Notes: generated from the letters alone by a model not told the origin. A DNA stretch of 64,000 nt from Loktanella sp. M215 (GCF_021735925.1 NZ_WMEA01000008.1:62001-126000), one strand, 5' to 3'. Shown: positions 23,526 through 33,328, counted from the stretch's first letter. Numbers and translations: made by a program.

Positions 23526-24599
23526 TCATGGTGCGAGATGCGCGTCGAGAAAACAGGTGATCTCCGCAAAGATCTCCAGCGTTTCAGGCGCCACAGGATC
23601 GAAGAGATACTGCCCGTGGGAGAAGGCCTCGAAGATCTGCACGTTTGCCTCTACGCCCGCCTGCCGAAGTGCCCGTTGAGTCCGCACGGTGTCCGACAGC
23701 AGCAAGTCGCGCGTTCCGCTGATGAGCAGCGTCGGCGGGAAGCCCGCGAAATCGCCATGGACCGGTGAGACGCCCGGATCGGTCAGCGCGGTGTCGCCCG
23801 CATAGAGGCGCGCTGCGTCCGATAGAAACCCGTCATAGCTTACCAGGACGTTGTCCACGCCCTCATTGACGGACAGGCTATCGCCGCTTCCGGCCAGATC
23901 CACCCATGGGGTATTCACGGCCACGGCTGCAGGAACCGGCAGGCCTTCGGCTACGAGCCGCTGCGTCATCGCCACGATCAGCCCGCCGCTGGCTGAGTTG
24001 CCGGTGAACGCGACCCGTTCGGGTTCATAATGCTTCAGCACGGCTTGCCAGACGGCGACACCGTCGTCCAGCGCCGCAGGGTAGGGAGCTTCAGGCGCCA
24101 AGCGGTAGTCGAAGGCCAGCACGCGGTATCCGCCATAGGCCGCCATCAACGTCGCTTCATAAGTTCCGGATGCGCGGCTACCAAAGACGTAGGCACCGCC
24201 ATGCGCGTTCACGATTAACTGCAATTCATGCGCTGCAGGGATCGTCTCTGGCGTCAGGATGTAAGCGTTGACGCCGCCCATCTCGACCTGCTCGATGGTG
24301 ACGCCCAGACTCTCGCGAAGATCAGCAAGCACCGGCTCCATCTGCTCCACGGACCCCGCCTCATAGGCTTTCCACACATCAGCCGATGCTGGATGTTCGT
24401 TCCAGAACGGCAGCCAGAACGGTTGCGCGACCAACGCCCTTCCGGCTTTGCTGAGGCCTTCCGGTGTGGGGATGATGCGGGCTGGAATGGCACGGGGGCC
24501 CGTGTCGGTCTCCTGCGCCGCAAGGTCGGATGCGGGACCCGAGATCAGGATAGCGGCCATGGCGGCCAAGGCGCTTGGTCTGTATGTGAAACGGTTCAT
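23526..24599 (-). CDS. secreted alpha/beta hydrolase (hormone-sensitive-lipase type)
   Basis: This 357-residue enzyme has an N-terminal signal peptide (LAAMAAILISGPASDLAAQE). The HSL oxyanion motif NAHGGAYVFGS is present, with nucleophile GNSASGGLIVAM, acid residue in GTRDLLLSDTVRTQ and histidine in FEAFSHGQYLFDPV. It should hydrolyse small esters or steryl/acyl acetates in the periplasm. The start 24599 is preceded by GGAGATACC; the frame continues upstream without support. The XRE-type regulator lies just upstream on the same strand. Confidence 0.85.
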   Translation of the reverse strand: MNRFTYRPSALAAMAAILISGPASDLAAQETDTGPRAIPARIIPTPEGLSKAGRALVAQPFWLPFWNEHPASADVWKAYEAGSVEQMEPVLADLRESLGVTIEQVEMGGVNAYILTPETIPAAHELQLIVNAHGGAYVFGSRASGTYEATLMAAYGGYRVLAFDYRLAPEAPYPAALDDGVAVWQAVLKHYEPERVAFTGNSASGGLIVAMTQRLVAEGLPVPAAVAVNTPWVDLAGSGDSLSVNEGVDNVLVSYDGFLSDAARLYAGDTALTDPGVSPVHGDFAGFPPTLLISGTRDLLLSDTVRTQRALRQAGVEANVQIFEAFSHGQYLFDPVAPETLEIFAEITCFLDAHLAP

Positions 24600-24705
24600 C
24601 GGTATCTCCATTGATGTCTGGAGACGTCTTTCCATCCAGCAGATGGTCCGAACAATACGTGATCTTATCAGGGTATAACCCCTTACAGAGTCTGCCCAAA
24701 GGGAA

Positions 24706-25536
24706 CTAATACGTCGATGCGGCAACGAGTTGCGCGATCCGCGAAGCCACGTCCCGCGATGCCGGCGTGTAGATCATCAGGCCAAGGTCCGGGCGACCGT
24801 CGACGGTGAACGACGCATATTCCAAAGTCATCGGCCCAAGGACACCCGTGACGATGTTCTTGTGCCCTTCGCCGTAGGACGCGACCTCGTTGTCTTGCCA
24901 CATCGCCGCGAACGCGGGACTCGCCGCGGAGAGCTGTGCCACCAGTTCCGTGGTCGCCTGCGATGCGCCGGCACGCGCGACATCGGCCCGGAAGGCGGCG
25001 ACCATGAAGCGGGCTTCCTGCTCCCAGTCCAGCATCCCGTTAGGGATTCGGGGATCGGTGAAGAAGATACGCAGGATGTTGCGCTCGCCTGGCTCCATCG
25101 CGGAATAGTCGCTCAGGATCAGCGTCGCGGCCCGGTTCCAGGCGACCACATCCCAGATCGCGGAGCGAATGACCGCGGGACTGGACACGAGGGAATCGAG
25201 AACGCGCTGGAGCTGGTCAGAGATTGCTTCTGGCACGGTATACTTCGCCTTGGGGGGCCGGTCCTGCGCGATCAGGAATAAATGCTCCCGCTCCGCCGGG
25301 GTCAGGACGAGCGCCCGCGAGATACGGTCGAGCACGTCAACGGACGGTGCGCCTCCACGTCCCTGTTCAAGCCATGTGTACCAGGTCGCACTGACATTGG
25401 CGCGCAGCGCGACCTCCTCGCGACGCAGCCCCGGCGTGCGTCGGCGCGTCAGGGGAAAACCGAACGCCGCCGGGTCCAGCTTGCCGCGGCGATCCTTGAG
25501 ATATCTGCCAAGGCCGTTGTCTTCCTCTTGCGCCAT
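24706..25536 (-). CDS. XRE family regulator with MmyB-like ligand domain
   Basis: The 276-residue protein has an N-terminal HTH (TPGLRREEVALRANVSATWY, TWLEQGRGGAPSVDVLDRIS) at residues 33-80. A C-terminal MmyB-type domain follows (SPAVIRSAIWDVVAWNRAAT, GERNILRIFFTDPRIPNGML, VTGVLGPMTLEYASFTVDG). Such proteins bind fatty-acid-like ligands and usually repress a neighbouring short-chain dehydrogenase or hydrolase. Here the neighbour downstream is the HSL hydrolase, 107 bases away and in the same direction. Confidence 0.87.
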   Translation of the reverse strand: MAQEEDNGLGRYLKDRRGKLDPAAFGFPLTRRRTPGLRREEVALRANVSATWYTWLEQGRGGAPSVDVLDRISRALVLTPAEREHLFLIAQDRPPKAKYTVPEAISDQLQRVLDSLVSSPAVIRSAIWDVVAWNRAATLILSDYSAMEPGERNILRIFFTDPRIPNGMLDWEQEARFMVAAFRADVARAGASQATTELVAQLSAASPAFAAMWQDNEVASYGEGHKNIVTGVLGPMTLEYASFTVDGRPDLGLMIYTPASRDVASRIAQLVAASTY

Positions 25537-25858
25537 CGCCAGCTATCTCCAGTCCATACCAGGATATCTTACCCCTTTGTCAAAATGGATTCCAGCGGGG
25601 CTTGAGACGTCAAACCCGCAAAGAAGCCCATCAGCATGACCCAACTGAACCTTCCAAGTATCTACATCCGTTGACGCCACCCATGAACTCCACGGGCATC
25701 TTAACGGCGTTCGCCACGGTGCCGATCATTGCGGCGGGCACGATCGGTTTCAGGCAGTTCCGCAGAGCGGGGTAAGGATCATACCGGGATACGATCACGG
25801 CTCCTGTTGTGCAAAACGAGGGCTATCTGAGGACCAGACGGTTTCAAGGAGACAAACC
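25537..25858. other. intergenic region, no convincing gene
   Basis: A short frame starting MTQLNLPSIYIR at 25636 stops at once. The region probably holds the promoters of the XRE gene (leftward) and the oxidoreductase (rightward); AAGGAGACAAACC at 25848 is the ribosome binding site of the latter. Confidence 0.4.
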
Positions 25859-26878
25859 ATGACGGATACACATCTGATGGCCGCTTGGCAGCCCAAACCG
25901 GATGCCACGCTGCGCGTCGAGGCGGTTGACGAGTCGTTACCCGGCGAGAATGAGATCGCGGTACACAATGCAGCGCTTGCCATCAATCCCGCCGACTGGA
26001 TCCTTCAGGCTCAGCCTGTAGGCGACTGGATGCAATATCCGATGATCCTCGGCAACGACGTCGCAGGAGAGGTCGTGGCCATCGGCCCGGGCGTCACAAG
26101 GTTCGCCGTAGGCGACAGGGTGCTGGGTCAGGCGGTCGGCTGCTGGACGAATACCCCGGCGAAAGGTGGCTTCCAGACCCGGACAATTCTGGACGTGAAC
26201 TTGGCTTCGCCGATGCCAAACAGCATGACGTATACCCAGGCCTGCGTCCTGCCGCTCGGTATCGGCACGGCCGCCTGCGGTCTGTTCCAGACCGACCATC
26301 TTGGACTCGACCACCCGCGCATGGGGGCGAAAAAGTCCGGCATCACAGTTCTGGTATGGGGCGGTGCGTCCAGCGTCGGCTCCTGTGCGATCCAACTCGC
26401 GGTCGCTGCGGGCTACGATGTCGTCACGACGGCATCGCCGAAGAACGCCGATGCGTTGAAGGCCTTGGGGGCGCGCGAGGTGATCGACTATCACCGGAAC
26501 GATGTCGTCGATGCGGTTGTCGCCGCTTTCGACGGCCATCAGATCGCCGGAGCCATATTCACAGTTGGCGAGACAGGCCCGTGCTACGACGCCGTCAGCC
26601 GCCTCAAAGGGAACCGCACCGTCGCGTCGACGCTGCCTATTCCGGAGGATAAACCGGAAACCGTCACGGCGACGCAGATTTTCGGCCTGACGCTGCGGGA
26701 CAACGAGATGGGGAAGGCGATCTACGAGGATTATCTGCCCGAGGCACTCAAAAATGGCAGCCTCAAACCTGCTCCGGCGGCGCGCATCGTCGGCAATGGT
26801 CTCGACGCGCTGCAGGCCGCGCTCGAGACGCAGAAGGCAGGCGTCTCCGCTGAGAAGATCGTCGTCACGTTGCGTTGA
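25859..26878 (+). CDS. zinc-independent alcohol dehydrogenase / enoyl-reductase-like MDR protein
   Basis: A 339-residue MDR protein with MILGNDVAGEVVAIGPGVTR, the nucleotide-binding loop TVLVWGGASSVGSCAIQLAV and YDVVTTASPKNADALKALGA. This set is typical of the zinc-binding-alcohol-dehydrogenase-like subfamily seen in fungi and proteobacteria (toxD/enoyl reductase type), but it lacks a cysteine zinc cluster. A MarR gene follows on the same strand. NADPH-dependent reduction of an electrophilic carbonyl or quinone is inferred. Confidence 0.82.
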   Translation: MTDTHLMAAWQPKPDATLRVEAVDESLPGENEIAVHNAALAINPADWILQAQPVGDWMQYPMILGNDVAGEVVAIGPGVTRFAVGDRVLGQAVGCWTNTPAKGGFQTRTILDVNLASPMPNSMTYTQACVLPLGIGTAACGLFQTDHLGLDHPRMGAKKSGITVLVWGGASSVGSCAIQLAVAAGYDVVTTASPKNADALKALGAREVIDYHRNDVVDAVVAAFDGHQIAGAIFTVGETGPCYDAVSRLKGNRTVASTLPIPEDKPETVTATQIFGLTLRDNEMGKAIYEDYLPEALKNGSLKPAPAARIVGNGLDALQAALETQKAGVSAEKIVVTLR

Positions 26879-26983
26879 CCGATGCCGCATCTTCTTCACT
26901 TGGCCGTCTCTCAACTGAAAATAGCCGTGGCTTTTGGACCGATAGAGGCTGATCCGCATGATTGCATTTGCTATGAAAGGGAC

Positions 26984-27412
26984 ATGACTGACCTTCCAAA
27001 ACGCCTCTCGGATTCGATCACGACACTCATCGCGCAGTTCAAGATGCGACCGGATGGCCCTTACGAAGGGTTGAGCCTTGTCGAGACGTCGATCGTTGCG
27101 AATATCGCCGTAGCATGCAGCCCAGCCGTTCAGGGAGATATCGGCAGCGCATTGCGCCTGCCAAAAACAACCATGACAAGCGCTGTGAGCAGGCTGCAAA
27201 CCAAGGGCCTTGTTGAAAGAATGCAATGTGTTGACGATAAACGCGTTCGGGTTTTAACTCTCACGAAGGCTGGCAGGACTTTGGCTGACTCTCTTGCCTT
27301 GGCGCAGGTTCAGTCAAGTGAGGCAATGCTGAATGCCCTTCCCCAAGAGGACCGCGAAACGCTTGTTCGTCTGCTGGAGCAGGTCGCAGATACAATCCGA
27401 GAGCAAGATTGA
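26984..27412 (+). CDS. MarR family transcriptional regulator
   Basis: This 142-residue protein has a winged helix (SLVETSIVANIAVACSPAVQ, IGSALRLPKTTMTSAVSRLQ, TKGLVERMQCVDDKRVRVLT) as in MarR. ATG 26984 is preceded by GAAAGGGAC; the in-frame ATG at 26882 overlaps the end of the oxidoreductase and gives an unconserved leader. It is probably cotranscribed with or adjacent to its target, the MDR gene upstream and the SRPBCC gene downstream. Confidence 0.8.
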   Translation: MTDLPKRLSDSITTLIAQFKMRPDGPYEGLSLVETSIVANIAVACSPAVQGDIGSALRLPKTTMTSAVSRLQTKGLVERMQCVDDKRVRVLTLTKAGRTLADSLALAQVQSSEAMLNALPQEDRETLVRLLEQVADTIREQD

Positions 27413-27463
27413 TTTAGTACGAACGTCGCACTATGTTTCGGGGAACTGATAGAGGGTGAAGAC

Positions 27464-27999
27464 GTGGCGAACAATCTCACTGATCCTAAATCATTAGGAC
27501 CGTCTGCAGTTGTTTCGGCAACTGCCAATATACCTCTTGCAGTGGCGTGGGAGCGTTTCGTTCCGATTGAGCTACCAATGGTGTTTCCAAAAGCGAAAGG
27601 CCCTATTCCACCCGTGGTCGCCGTCGAAGGTCAGACCGGACGGTGGGACGAGGTCGGGATGTCCCGAACGGTCGTGTTGGGAGATGGCGCCCGCCTTCGC
27701 GAACAAATAACCCTTAGCAATCCGACGGGCGGTGTGCCGCCGGCGAACGGTTCGGCCCGATTCGGATACATGGTTTCCGGCTTTTCTGGCCCGCTTGGAT
27801 GGATGACCAATGAAGCGCGGGGTCTGTGGCAGTTTGAAGAAGTCGGCGAAATCACCAAGATCATTTGGACATACGGGTTCAAGCCGACAAGCGTGCTGAG
27901 TCGCCCAATCCTTGGCCTCATTATCGCAGCATTTGGAAGAAATATATGCAGGACGGGATGTCGAACGTCGTCAGGGTCCTTGAGCACGGCCAGGCATGA
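27464..27999 (+). pseudogene. SRPBCC (START-like) family protein, C-terminally frameshifted
   Basis: From GTG 27464 the protein reads VVSATANIPLAVAWERFVPI, then LREQITLSNPTGGVPPANGS and WQFEEVGEITKIIWTYGFKP, a polyketide-cyclase-like START fold. At 27932-27936 the frame changes: adding one base restores FWKKYMQDGMSNVVRVLEHG, a normal SRPBCC C-terminal helix that ends at TGA 27997-27999. Without it the ORF runs to 28015 with an unrelated tail. Either a real one-base deletion or an assembly error; the helix closing the ligand pocket would be lost. Confidence 0.65.
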
Positions 28000-28135
28000 A
28001 TTGTTTCACGCATGACGGCAGAGGCCCGCTCCAACACCGTGTTCTTCACAACGGACGAGGATGCCCGGCAAAACCTTTGCGGTTCGGACAGAACTGCGGC
28101 GACAAATGTCCGTCGAAGGATCCCCTCACAAACAA

Positions 28136-29035
28136 TCAGTCGTTGCCCAGACGCGAGCGAAGCGTATTGAGCAACCAGCGTCCACCGGGGCCGAGGACGC
28201 GGTCGCGCCGGTGTGCGGCGTAGATCGTGAGCCCGGCGGCAGGGGCAGAATCGTCTTCAATCTGCAACGCGATGAGTTTGCCGTTGGCGAGCAAGTCCAC
28301 GACAAGATGCTCGGGCATTCGACACCATCCGAAACCGGCAAGGAGGAAATCCAGACGTCGCCCGAGATCGACGAAGCGCCACAGCCGCGCGCTCGATAAG
28401 CCGTAGTTCGCCCCGTCAGGCGTTACCGGGTCCGACAAAACGAGTTGCACATGGGTTGCGAGATCATCGCGCGTGATCCGGCGTTTCAACGATGCAAGCG
28501 GATGGCCAGGAGCGGCTACGGGGCACATGGCGACGTTCAGCAGCGGATACGCCACGATATCGTCGGGCACGGCGGGAAGTAACAGGCAGATCGCCAGCGA
28601 CGCCGCATCGTCGCGGAGCCGCCGAAGGGAACCACCCAGCCCCTCGGTCGAAAAGCTGATAGGCAGATCGGGATAGGTCTCGTTCAGCGCGCGCAGGCTG
28701 TCGATCAATAGCGCGCTTGGCACCAGCGGGTCGATTGCAAGCGTCAGCTCGGGCTCCAGCCCGGCCCGCGTCCCAGCCGCGACCGCCTCGAACCGGGCCG
28801 CACTGGCCAAGACCAGCCGCGCCTGATCGACCAGTACGCGGCCGGTCTCGGTCAAGCGCGGGCGATAACTGTTCCGGTCGAAAAGCGCGACGCCCTGCGT
28901 TGCTTCCAGCGTTGCGATTGCTTGGCTGATCGCAGACTGCACCCGACCGAGGGCGCGCCCAGCGGCGGAGAAGCTGCCCGCGTCGGCGATCGCAATGAGG
29001 ACGCGAAGCTGGTCGAGACTTAGACTGCCAATCAT
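28136..29035 (-). CDS. LysR family transcriptional regulator
   Basis: The 299-residue protein starts MIGSLSLDQLRVLIAIADAG with HTH AAGRALGRVQSAISQAIATL at residues 24-45 and a substrate-binding domain (LTLAIDPLVPSALLIDSLRA, HLVVDLLANGKLIALQIED). It is divergent from the remains of a DODA-type dioxygenase and from the azoreductase that follows it, so these were or are its probable targets. Confidence 0.87.
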   Translation of the reverse strand: MIGSLSLDQLRVLIAIADAGSFSAAGRALGRVQSAISQAIATLEATQGVALFDRNSYRPRLTETGRVLVDQARLVLASAARFEAVAAGTRAGLEPELTLAIDPLVPSALLIDSLRALNETYPDLPISFSTEGLGGSLRRLRDDAASLAICLLLPAVPDDIVAYPLLNVAMCPVAAPGHPLASLKRRITRDDLATHVQLVLSDPVTPDGANYGLSSARLWRFVDLGRRLDFLLAGFGWCRMPEHLVVDLLANGKLIALQIEDDSAPAAGLTIYAAHRRDRVLGPGGRWLLNTLRSRLGND

Positions 29036-29113
29036 ACTCCATCTCTCTTCTAGATGAAGATGATCACTATTTCATCGCTCCCGCAATCGGAATGCCATGG
29101 TTATGAAGGTTGC

Positions 29114-29456
29114 ATGCAACCAACACACTTCATCAGTCACGGCGGTGGTCCCCGCTTTTTCCTAGAACCCGGTCCGATGCGCGCCACATGGCATGAGTTT
29201 GAGGCCTATCTGGCGGGTGTCGTATCCCGGGTGGACGTCCGGCCGGAGGCGGTTCTTAGAGATACGAGATGGCGAGACCCGCGACGCCGCGCTCAGCGCA
29301 TGGGAGCAAGCCCCCGGTGCTCGTAAGGCTCAGCGGCACGAGGATTACCTGTTGCCGCTGATGGTGGCCGCCGGGGCCGTATCTGGCGAGCTCGGCCATT
29401 CCGACTTCCACGGACATGCTTTCGGCAAGCCGATTTCCGGCTTCCGCTTCGGATAG
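29114..29456 (+). pseudogene. DODA-type extradiol dioxygenase, internal deletion
   Basis: The N-terminus MQPTHFISHGGGPRFFLEPG with the metal-binding histidine region is followed to about residue 50 (RVDVRPEAVL). In another frame the text resumes with [32 protein letters not shown] and ends [11 protein letters not shown]. Full-length class III ring-opening enzymes (4,5-DOPA dioxygenase type) have about 260 residues, so roughly 130-150 central residues have been deleted around 29255. The azoreductase 22 bases downstream is intact. Confidence 0.75.
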
Positions 29457-29478
29457 ATCAACCAAAGGAACCCCTGAC

Positions 29479-30093
29479 ATGACCAGACTTTTGAGCATCG
29501 AGACCAGCCCCCGCGGCGCATCTTCCATCTCTCGCCATATGACGCGACGCTTCCTAGCCGACTGGCGCGCAACTTATCCAGCGGGTGAGGTCGTTGATCG
29601 CGATCTGATGGAAACAGGTCTGCAATTCGTGACCGCACCATGGCTCGCTGCCTACTTCACGCCGCCGGACGCTCACACGCCGGAGATGAAAGCCGCGCTC
29701 GGCCTTTCAGATACGCTGACGGCCGAAGTCATCGCCGCCGATCACATCGTCATCTCCACGCCGGTCTACAATTACAACGTACCCGCCGTACTTAAGGCAT
29801 GGGTCGATCATATCGTGCGCAAAGGCATGACACTCGGTTTCGACGGCAAGGGCCTTTTGACGGGCAAGAAGGCCACCATCCTAATCGCGTCGGGCGGGGT
29901 CTACACCGAGGGCTCGCCAATTCAGAACCGTGACATCGCTCCTCAGTACCTTCGACTCGTTCTCGGCGTTATCGGCATCGATGACGTCACCGTCGTCGCG
30001 GGTGGCGGGGCCAAGGCGGTCGATCTGGGCGAGCAGACGATGGACGGCTTTATCGCGGGTCTGGAGCCGCAGATCGCGGCTGCCGCCGCATAA
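29479..30093 (+). CDS. azoR: FMN-dependent NADH-azoreductase
   Basis: This 204-residue flavodoxin-fold reductase begins [20 protein letters not shown]. It carries the FMN-binding [20 protein letters not shown] and [20 protein letters not shown]. It reduces quinones or azo compounds by two electrons with NADH. The start 29479 follows AAGGAACCCCTGAC; longer frames run through the DODA remnant. It forms the surviving part of a LysR-controlled pair. Confidence 0.87.
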   Translation: MTRLLSIETSPRGASSISRHMTRRFLADWRATYPAGEVVDRDLMETGLQFVTAPWLAAYFTPPDAHTPEMKAALGLSDTLTAEVIAADHIVISTPVYNYNVPAVLKAWVDHIVRKGMTLGFDGKGLLTGKKATILIASGGVYTEGSPIQNRDIAPQYLRLVLGVIGIDDVTVVAGGGAKAVDLGEQTMDGFIAGLEPQIAAAAA

Positions 30094-30263
30094 ATTGTAG
30101 TCCAATAGAACCGGAAGGTATCAGCCATCACATCAGCAGCTGACTTTATCGTTTCGTCATAAAATAAGCTCCTTCCGGCCGACCGCTCAGTCAGAAGGAG
30201 CCCGTGACATTGGCGCGCATTCGGCCCGGATTGCTAAGCTTCGGTGAACCCGCCGCGCCCGTT

Positions 30264-31169
30264 TTATCCCAAGATATCGCGGAAGATATCCTGGACCGTG
30301 TCGATGACATGCTGGACGCCGCGATCCTGCGATTGACGCCGGTGCCAGGCCAGATGCAGGGGGAAGCCTGGAACGTCGATCGGCGGATCAAAACAGATAA
30401 GATCAGGGTGCTGCCGATCGGCAAACCCGTGCCGCGGCACCATCGCGATCAGGTCGGTGCCTGTCAAAAGCGGCAAGACAATCTGAAACGCCGGCACGAC
30501 CACACCGACTGACCTGCTCCGGCCCATCTCGGCGAGTTGCAGGTCAAGCGGCGACTGCATCTGGCCACGGCCAGAGACGACGACATGCGGCCAGGACAGC
30601 CAGGCGTCGAGATCGAAACGCTCTGCGGCAGGGTGTCCTTTGCGCATTGCGACAACGTAGGTCTCGTGCATCAACGTAACCCGCTCCAGCCCGGGCTGAT
30701 CGACCGCAAGCACGGAAATCGCGAGATCGGTATTGCCGTCCGTCAGAGCTCGCAAGGTGCCGTGTGTGCCAACCCACGGGTGAAAGACAATCCTCAAAGC
30801 CGGCGCCGACTGTGACAGGGACGCCAGAAGTGGACCTGCGATCAGAAGAGTCGGATCGTCGGCGGAAGTGATACGTATGACCTGGTCCAAGTCCCGTAAA
30901 GGGCGTTCAACTGGGTCGACCAGAGCATGCACCTCGGCCAGCAACGCCTTGAGCGGCGCGCGCAGCGCCTCGGCCCGCGGCGTGCGGTGCATCACCCCGC
31001 GACCGCGTTCGAGGAGCGGATCATCGAAGAGGTCACGGCATCGTTGCAGCGCACTGGACACTGCTGGCTGGGACAGGTTCAGGCGATGAGCGGCACGGCT
31101 GACGTGCGCCTCTTCGAGAAGGGCTTCGAGCACCACCAGCAGATTGAGATCAATTGCACGTAAATTCAT
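30264..31169 (-). CDS. LysR family transcriptional regulator
   Basis: A 301-residue regulator beginning MNLRAIDLNLLVVLEALLEE with HTH SRAAHRLNLSQPAVSSALQR. This N-terminus is characteristic of the NodD/PcpR-like branch of the LysR family. The effector domain includes ADDPTLLIAGPLLASLSQ and VVVPAFQIVLPLLTGTDLIA. It is divergent from the flavodoxin-fold oxidoreductase at 31260, with 90 bases of AT-rich promoter DNA between. Confidence 0.88.
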   Translation of the reverse strand: MNLRAIDLNLLVVLEALLEEAHVSRAAHRLNLSQPAVSSALQRCRDLFDDPLLERGRGVMHRTPRAEALRAPLKALLAEVHALVDPVERPLRDLDQVIRITSADDPTLLIAGPLLASLSQSAPALRIVFHPWVGTHGTLRALTDGNTDLAISVLAVDQPGLERVTLMHETYVVAMRKGHPAAERFDLDAWLSWPHVVVSGRGQMQSPLDLQLAEMGRSRSVGVVVPAFQIVLPLLTGTDLIAMVPRHGFADRQHPDLICFDPPIDVPGFPLHLAWHRRQSQDRGVQHVIDTVQDIFRDILG

Positions 31170-31259
31170 GACCTGAATAATAGACTATATTTTATATCTG
31201 TTGGAGTTATTTCTGCGGCGTTCCTAGGTTGAAGTCAGATCAACCCAAAGGAACATCCC

Positions 31260-31841
31260 ATGACCAAGACACTAGTCCTTCTGTTTCACCCCAATCTGTC
31301 AGCATCGACTACAAATGCAGCCTTTGCCAAGGCGGCGACAACCGTCGAAGGCGTGCGCGTCGTCGACATGCAAGCCCGTTACCCGGACGGCGTCATCGAC
31401 ATGTTTACGGATGCCGAAGTGGAAGCCCAAATGCTGCTGGATACCGACCGGATCGTGCTGCAGTTTCCGCTGCAGTGGTATGCGACACCTGTGCTGCTGA
31501 AAGCGTGGCAGGACGCCGTGTTGACCCGGATGTATTACATCAACGCCGCTACGGAAGGTGCGCTCCTCTCCGGGACGCCCATCATGATCGCCGTAACCGC
31601 CGGTAACGTCCCGGACGCCTACACACCCGAAGGACAGAACTACTATTCAATCGACGCCCTTCTGACTCCATTGAAGGCGACTGCCTATCGCTGCGGTCTG
31701 CCGTGGCACGCGCCTTACATCATCTACAACGCCGGTAAGCTGGACCCGTCCGCACTCTCCGCTGCAGCGGACGGATATGCCGACGCACTCCGCGCGTTCA
31801 TCGCCGCGACTGCGCCAAAATCAACTTCTCAGGCGGCATAG
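31260..31841 (+). CDS. NAD(P)H-dependent flavin oxidoreductase (KefF/MdaB type)
   Basis: The 193-residue flavodoxin-fold protein has LVLLFHPNLSASTTNAAFAK, QFPLQWYATPVLLKAWQDAV and GTPIMIAVTAGNVPDAYTPE, the usual pattern of NQO1/KefF-like quinone reductases. The start follows AAAGGAACATCCC. It is probably activated by the divergent LysR protein and lies before a small membrane protein in the same direction. Confidence 0.85.
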   Translation: MTKTLVLLFHPNLSASTTNAAFAKAATTVEGVRVVDMQARYPDGVIDMFTDAEVEAQMLLDTDRIVLQFPLQWYATPVLLKAWQDAVLTRMYYINAATEGALLSGTPIMIAVTAGNVPDAYTPEGQNYYSIDALLTPLKATAYRCGLPWHAPYIIYNAGKLDPSALSAAADGYADALRAFIAATAPKSTSQAA

Positions 31842-31971
31842 GTCGAAAACGCCCAGACACTGCTGCCTCTTCAGGCCTCAGTTCCGGTGGGCGACGGCCA
31901 CGACATGCCTCAGCGCCACTCTTCGCGCACCAGTCACCATACCAATCTTCACTCACGACAGGACCGATCCC

Positions 31972-32412
31972 ATGACTCTATCTGACACTCAAAACTCAAC
32001 AGTGGCTACGAACGACTCCTCGACGTCGCGCGACCGCGTGGCCAAATACATCATGATTGCCTTGGGAGTTTCGACCCTCGGCGCATTTGCCAATGCGGCC
32101 TTCGAGCTTGGCTCAATCCCGCCTGATCGCATCGTGTCGCACACATGGGAAATGCTGGCTTACCCCGTCTTTGCGGGTCTGTTCGCGCTGCTCGCCTTCT
32201 ATCCCAGACGCATGCCCGGCCTGTGGGAGCTCGTCCTGTTCCAAAAGCTTGGCATCACGTTCTTCAGTTTTTCCCTGCTTGGATCCGCAGGCGGCGCCGT
32301 CGCATCGGATGACCCGATGCTGCGCCTGATCGTGGACGGCGTCCTCGTCTCGCTCACCCTCGTCAGCTACGGACTTGTGCGGGGCTGGACGGCGTGGCGT
32401 GATCTCCATTGA
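31972..32412 (+). CDS. small membrane protein, four predicted helices
   Basis: A 146-residue protein with hydrophobic stretches at about 26-45 (YIMIALGVSTLGAFANAAFE), 60-78 (MLAYPVFAGLFALLAFYP), 88-110 (GITFFSFSLLGSAGGAV) and 118-138. No known family could be named. It follows the KefF-like reductase by 130 bases on the same strand and may belong to its operon. The ATG at 31972 was chosen as the first methionine of the conserved-looking part; a long unlikely leader lies upstream. Confidence 0.6.
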   Translation: MTLSDTQNSTVATNDSSTSRDRVAKYIMIALGVSTLGAFANAAFELGSIPPDRIVSHTWEMLAYPVFAGLFALLAFYPRRMPGLWELVLFQKLGITFFSFSLLGSAGGAVASDDPMLRLIVDGVLVSLTLVSYGLVRGWTAWRDLH

Positions 32413-32458
32413 GCCGGATCAGACAGAATTGGCCGTCCCGCCGGGTCATTGCCTGATA

Positions 32459-33085
32459 TCACCCGATCGCTTCCATATTTTGACGTTTGAGGGCGACCTG
32501 CACGCCTTTGTCAGCTTCCATGCGTGCACGATGTTGCTTCAGCGCCGGGTAGTCGTCGATCGATAGCGGCGTTTGCGCGATCCAGCGCGTCAACACGTAA
32601 AGGAATGTGTCAGCAAATGAACGCTTGCCAAGATACCATTCGCCACCGTTATCGCTCAGAATACCATTCATGCGATCATATTGCCCAGCAAGAGTCTTGT
32701 ATGTCTTACGTTTGACCTCGGCCTGACCACTTTCGGTCTCGGCCAGATTTTGTGGACCGAAGTGACCGCCGTAGGCCGCATGTACTTCCGATGTCATGTA
32801 AGACAGTGCTTCAGCTTCTTTCCGACCGAGTTCAGTATCGCTGGCGTAGCTGTCGGATCCGTAGGCTGCGCCGAGCCAGGACAAGATCGCTGCGGCCTCG
32901 GTCAGGACGTCGCCGTTTTCGAATTTCAACGCAGGCACTTTGCCTTTTCAATTGATAGCGAGGTAGTCGTCCTTCTTATGGTCGCCGTAGGCCATGGTGT
33001 GGATTCCGACCGGTGCATCGAGCCAAGCCACGGCGATATTCGGCGAAAGTGAGCAGGTGCCCGGCATTGTATATAGCGTTGGCAT
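32459..33085 (-). pseudogene. glutathione S-transferase interrupted by an in-frame stop
   Basis: Reading from ATG 33085: MPTLYTMPGTCSLSPNIAVA, then MAYGDHKKDDYLAIN, a TGA at about 32948-32950, then KGKVPALKFENGDVLTEAAA and the all-alpha C-terminal GST domain to 32459. The normal text at the stop would be N-P-K-G-K-V-P-A-L. One codon therefore breaks an otherwise complete GST of about 208 residues. Downstream reinitiation at GTG or ATG could make only a fragment without the glutathione-binding start. Confidence 0.75.
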
Positions 33086-33328
33086 TGGATTTTTCCTCTT
33101 CCGTTCGTCGGTTCACGTTGATCAGATGACCACCGCCGCGCATCGGTCTGGACGCTAAGGCTTGTGTATTACGGAGCCTGTCTATGACAGCGGCTTCTCG
33201 TCATCGTTAGGTATTCAACGAAAGAGCAGGACATGAGTTCCTGTTCGCCCGCGATCGCTCAATCTAAAAGGGGACTGAATGAACGCCGGAAATCCTGCCA
33301 GATACGTCTTTAGCCGGTCGCGCAGAAG

